Assembly: GCA_958448635.1 (NCBI GenBank)
Contig: CAUDEQ010000088.1
Coordinates: forward strand, 1 to 6,381
Direction: 5' to 3'
Source of the DNA: an uncultured Bacillota bacterium
Lineage (GTDB): Bacteria; Bacillota; Clostridia; Peptostreptococcales; Anaerovoracaceae
DNA: 6,381 nt
A program made the position numbers and the translations under genes. Below the pieces are notes generated by a model. It was not told where the DNA came from. It saw only the letters and a list, made by a program, of their open reading frames with translations, and made no database searches. Below, in pieces: positions 3,799 through 6,381 of the stretch (position 1 is the first letter of the stretch; each line of letters starts with the position of its first letter).

Positions 3799-5118
3799 AT
3801 GAAAATAAACGAAGAAAGACTTCTCTCAAGGCTTCATACTCTGAAGGGCTTTACCGCCACTCCCCAAAAGGGCGTCACCAGGTTTTCCTTCAGCAGAGAG
3901 GATGCCGCAGCAAGAGAATATATACTGATGGCTGCAAAGGAGGCCGGATGCACGGTGGCTATCGATGCTTTGCAGAATATCCGCATAGGGCTTAAAACCA
4001 ATGTGCCCGGCAGGGCGTCCGTTATTGCGGGCTCCCATATAGATACTGTTCGAAACGGCGGCTGGCTGGACGGAATCTACGGAGTATGCGGAGCCTTTGA
4101 GGTTCTGGAAACCCTCAGCGAGCATATAAACGAGGCTTCGAAAAAGGGCGGGCTTTCTGCCGAGGATATGACGTATAATTATGAGGTGGTCATATTTGCC
4201 GAGGAGGAGGGCTCCAACTTCGGCTCCACCATGACGGGAAGCAAGTTCGTGACCGGCTTTTACAAGGAGTCCGATCTCGATAAGCTCATGGACGATGACG
4301 GCAGAACATTGAGGCAAAGGCTCATAAGCCTTCCTGTTCACAGCGACAGGTATTCGGTGGATATATACAGCGATACAGCCTTTGACAGCGGAAGCATCTT
4401 CTGGGATTTTGACAACATAAAATCCATGCTGGAGCTTCACATCGAGCAGGGACCCGTCCTCGACAGAGAAGGTCTTTCCATCGGCATCGTGGACGCCATC
4501 TACGGAATGAGAGTGGTAGAAGTGCTGCTGACCGGCATTGGCAATCACGCCGGCGCCACACCTATGGATATACGATACGATGCGCTGTGCGCAGCCGCCG
4601 AATGTATTCTCGCTGCCGAGAAGGTGGCGGGCGATGCCATGTACGAGAATACCGTTGCCACCATCGGCAAGGTGGAGGTAATGCCCAACTGTTCCAATGT
4701 CATTCCGGAGTCTGTTAAATTCACCATTGATGTCAGAGACAAGGACGAGGATATGATCAACGGCTGCACCGATGACATCATCCGGCAGATACAAGCCGTT
4801 GCGCAGGCGAGAAATATATCCTGCACCATAAACGAGCATTCAAAATCGAGCCCTCTGCACCTCACCGCAAGGCTCATACAGTCAATGGAAAGGCACGCTG
4901 CCGAGACCGGCGCCGCCTACAAGGTGATGGACAGCGGCGCAGTTCACGATGCATGTATGGTGGCGCATTTCGTCGATACGGGAATGATTTTTGTTCCAAG
5001 CATAGATGGCAGAAGCCATGTTCCGGAAGAAAACACTGATGAAAAAGATTTAGCTTCAGGAGTACAGTTCCTCATGGATACTGTGCTGAGTGAAATTGAA
5101 ATGAAAACGGAGGTATAG
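3799..5118 (+). CDS. M20-family N-carbamoyl amidohydrolase (carbamoylase / beta-ureidopropionase type)
   Basis: The 439-residue metal-dependent hydrolase should cleave an N-carbamoyl amino acid to amino acid, CO2 and ammonia, completing the pathway begun by the hydantoinase. M20 signatures are present: H80 in GSHIDTV, D91 in WLDGIYG, the Glu cluster E135-E137 in AEEEGSNFGS (general base plus ligand), H214 in LELHIEQGPVLD and H383 in SGAVHDA. H407 in DGRSHVPEE is also conserved. Residues about 215-330 form the dimerisation lid between two parts of the catalytic domain. The family also includes allantoate amidohydrolases, and sequence alone does not separate them; the hydantoinase neighbour favours N-carbamoyl-L-amino acid hydrolase or beta-ureidopropionase. 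The gap to the upstream gene is 46 bp with no terminator. The ribosome site is modest (AAAGGG, 3785-3790). Two stretches, about 107-126 and 159-207, seem a little longer than in typical members. Confidence 0.88.
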   Translation: MKINEERLLSRLHTLKGFTATPQKGVTRFSFSREDAAAREYILMAAKEAGCTVAIDALQNIRIGLKTNVPGRASVIAGSHIDTVRNGGWLDGIYGVCGAFEVLETLSEHINEASKKGGLSAEDMTYNYEVVIFAEEEGSNFGSTMTGSKFVTGFYKESDLDKLMDDDGRTLRQRLISLPVHSDRYSVDIYSDTAFDSGSIFWDFDNIKSMLELHIEQGPVLDREGLSIGIVDAIYGMRVVEVLLTGIGNHAGATPMDIRYDALCAAAECILAAEKVAGDAMYENTVATIGKVEVMPNCSNVIPESVKFTIDVRDKDEDMINGCTDDIIRQIQAVAQARNISCTINEHSKSSPLHLTARLIQSMERHAAETGAAYKVMDSGAVHDACMVAHFVDTGMIFVPSIDGRSHVPEENTDEKDLASGVQFLMDTVLSEIEMKTEV

Positions 5119-5121
5119 AGA

Positions 5122-6261
5122 ATGTATAAGGACGCTTTAAGAGCTGCCTGGGCCGAAATCAATATTTCAAATCTTGATTTCAACATCAAGCGCATTAAGG
5201 AAAAGGTGGGACCTGATAAGAAAATCACAGGTATTATCAAGGCTGACGGATACGGCCACGGTGCTGTAAAGGCGGCAACTGTTCTGAGAGCCAACGGAAT
5301 TGAATCCTTCGGCGTTGCTACTCTTTCGGAGGCTGTACGTCTCAGAAAGGCCGGCTTCGCCGTTGAGGAAATAGTGGTTCTCGGACTTACGCCTGACCCA
5401 TATGTGGAAACCATCGTCGAGCATTCGCTGACTCCCGTTGTTTGCGATTTCAAAAATGCACAGGCCATCTCACTGGCTGCTGAAAAGGCCGGAGTCATTA
5501 TCAACGGATTCATAGCCATAGATACGGGTATGGGCAGGATCGGGTATATACCTGAGGAAAACTCAGCCATAGAAAATATAAGGGCCATCACAGAGCTTCC
5601 TAATTTCAAGATACAGGGTCTCTTCTCCCACTTTGCGGCAGCCGATGCCGAAGACAAGACTTATTCTGCCGTTCAGGAGCAGAGATTCATAACCTTCTAT
5701 AAAAAGCTTCGTGATGCCGACATAGATATTCCTTGCAGAACTCTTGCCAACAGCGCTGCAGTTATGGAATTCCCGTCATCACATTTTGAAATGGTTCGTC
5801 CGGGAATCATCCTCTATGGGTGCTATCCTTCAGACGAGGTGGATAAAAGCCAGCTGGAACTTAAACCTGTGATGTCCGTCAAGGCCAACATAATCCATCT
5901 CAAGAAGGTTCCTGCCGGAACCACCATAAGCTATGGACGCAAATGGACTGCCACCAAGGACAGCCTCATCGCAACCATTCCGCTGGGCTATGCCGACGGC
6001 TTCCCAAGACCTTATTCCTCCAAGGGCAAGGTCATCGTCAACGGCGTTATCGCACCTATTGCCGGTAATATCTGCATGGACCAGTGTATGATCGATGTTA
6101 CCAACGTGCCGTACGTCCGCCTGGGTGACGAGGTAACCATCATAGGCAAGGACGGTATCCACGAAATCCTGGCTGACGACATAGCTTCGGCAACAGGCAC
6201 CATAAACTACGAAATCGTATGCGCCTTCGGACAAAGACTGCCAAAGGTCTACGTATATTGA
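5122..6261 (+). CDS. alr: Alanine racemase
   Basis: The 379-residue PLP enzyme interconverts L- and D-alanine, the latter for peptidoglycan. The N-terminal TIM barrel carries the PLP lysine K40 in the signature IIKADGYGHG, with Y44, and R139 in DTGMGRIGY, which contacts the cofactor and the catalytic tyrosine. The C-terminal beta domain supplies the second base Y271 in ISYGRKW and the substrate-pocket motif GNICMDQ (C318, M319, D320). Length and motif order are normal for the family. The start is fixed by GGAGG at 5109-5113, inside the end of the upstream gene, whose stop codon ends three bases before this ATG; this implies translational coupling. Placement after hydantoinase and carbamoylase genes suggests co-expression with cyclic-ureide breakdown, although a housekeeping role is not excluded, since other racemase genes in the genome cannot be seen. 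Substrate breadth beyond alanine is unknown. Confidence 0.96.
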   Translation: MYKDALRAAWAEINISNLDFNIKRIKEKVGPDKKITGIIKADGYGHGAVKAATVLRANGIESFGVATLSEAVRLRKAGFAVEEIVVLGLTPDPYVETIVEHSLTPVVCDFKNAQAISLAAEKAGVIINGFIAIDTGMGRIGYIPEENSAIENIRAITELPNFKIQGLFSHFAAADAEDKTYSAVQEQRFITFYKKLRDADIDIPCRTLANSAAVMEFPSSHFEMVRPGIILYGCYPSDEVDKSQLELKPVMSVKANIIHLKKVPAGTTISYGRKWTATKDSLIATIPLGYADGFPRPYSSKGKVIVNGVIAPIAGNICMDQCMIDVTNVPYVRLGDEVTIIGKDGIHEILADDIASATGTINYEIVCAFGQRLPKVYVY

Positions 6262-6327
6262 TCTTAGAGATGTGGCATGTATTTTAGTTAAATAATTGCA
6301 AATACGAAAGCATCGTTTTTCTTACAA

Positions 6328-6376
6328 AAAGGGGCTGTCGCATTAACGGAAAATAACCGTTAGTGCGGCTCCCTTT
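6328..6376 (+). terminator. Long terminator-like hairpin at the operon end
   Basis: TAACGG (6344-6349) pairs with CCGTTA (6357-6362) around the loop AAAATAA. The stem continues outward through 6337-6343 with 6363-6369 (two G-U pairs) and, after a small internal mismatch, GGG (6332-6334) with CCC (6371-6373) and flanking A/T pairs. The right arm ends in TTTC and the window stops five bases after the stem, so a longer T-run cannot be seen. The arms face the right way to end the operon transcript and may work in both directions. The GGGGCTGTCGCA start of the left arm recalls terminal repeats of some Firmicutes insertion sequences, an impression not checked against any database. Confidence 0.65.
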
Positions 6377-6381
6377 CTTCA

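Noticed and set aside
3826..4839. Minus-strand open frame of 337 codons
   Set aside because: It mirrors the M20 hydrolase gene in a low-stop frame. It shows no motifs, and the sense gene carries all family signatures.
2355..5118. Allantoin pathway (allantoinase plus allantoate amidohydrolase)
   Set aside because: The first enzyme's motifs and length fit D-hydantoinase/dihydropyrimidinase better than allantoinase. The second enzyme alone would allow either reading.
6304..6320. ACGA/TCGT hairpin followed by TTTTT as the operon terminator
   Set aside because: A four-base stem is too weak, and the much longer hairpin at 6328-6376 follows directly.

Overview
The window looks like chromosome from an anaerobic Gram-positive bacterium, most likely class Clostridia and possibly a Lachnospiraceae-type gut or rumen anaerobe. 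The reasons are strong AGGAGG-type ribosome sites, AT-rich intergenic DNA with sigma-A-like promoters, moderate-GC genes, and a small protein shaped like the glycyl-radical end of the anaerobic ribonucleotide reductase, which implies an oxygen-free lifestyle. The taxonomic call is inference. All genes are on the + strand.

Positions 1-1570 are an apparently complete IS110-family insertion sequence. It has a long left end (1-276), a DEDD/serine recombinase gene (277-1446) and a right end (1447-1570). The left end folds by eye into the layout of an IS110 bridge RNA: a 5' hairpin, then two stem-bounded internal loops at 96-157 and 159-226. Three of the four expected guides can be read. The donor-left guide (178-187) matches the element's right end, the donor-right guide (207-212) is complementary to its left end, and the target-right guide (138-146) is complementary to the DNA just outside the right end. 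Joining the two ends as a circle puts TTGACT (right end) exactly 17 bp before TATAAT (left end), a classic junction promoter. TCAC occurs at 1-4 and again at 1571-1574, fixing the period at 1570 bp.

Positions 1571-1837 are intergenic and hold a promoter whose -10 box lies in an 11-bp inverted repeat. It drives a 97-residue protein (1838-2131) that resembles a free-standing NrdD glycyl-radical domain, with R57-I-T-G60-Y61 and a conserved tail. Between its stop codon and a strong terminator (2238-2267) sits a tandem array of four 16-bp units (2173-2236).

Positions 2268-6381 form one apparent operon: a D-hydantoinase/dihydropyrimidinase (2355-3752), an M20-family N-carbamoyl amidohydrolase (3799-5118) and an alanine racemase (5122-6261). 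A hairpin at 6328-6376 closes it. The first two enzymes should open a cyclic ureide (hydantoin or dihydropyrimidine) and then remove the carbamoyl group to give an amino acid. The racemase, translationally coupled to the amidohydrolase, could adjust the stereochemistry of an alanine product or simply supply D-alanine for the wall.
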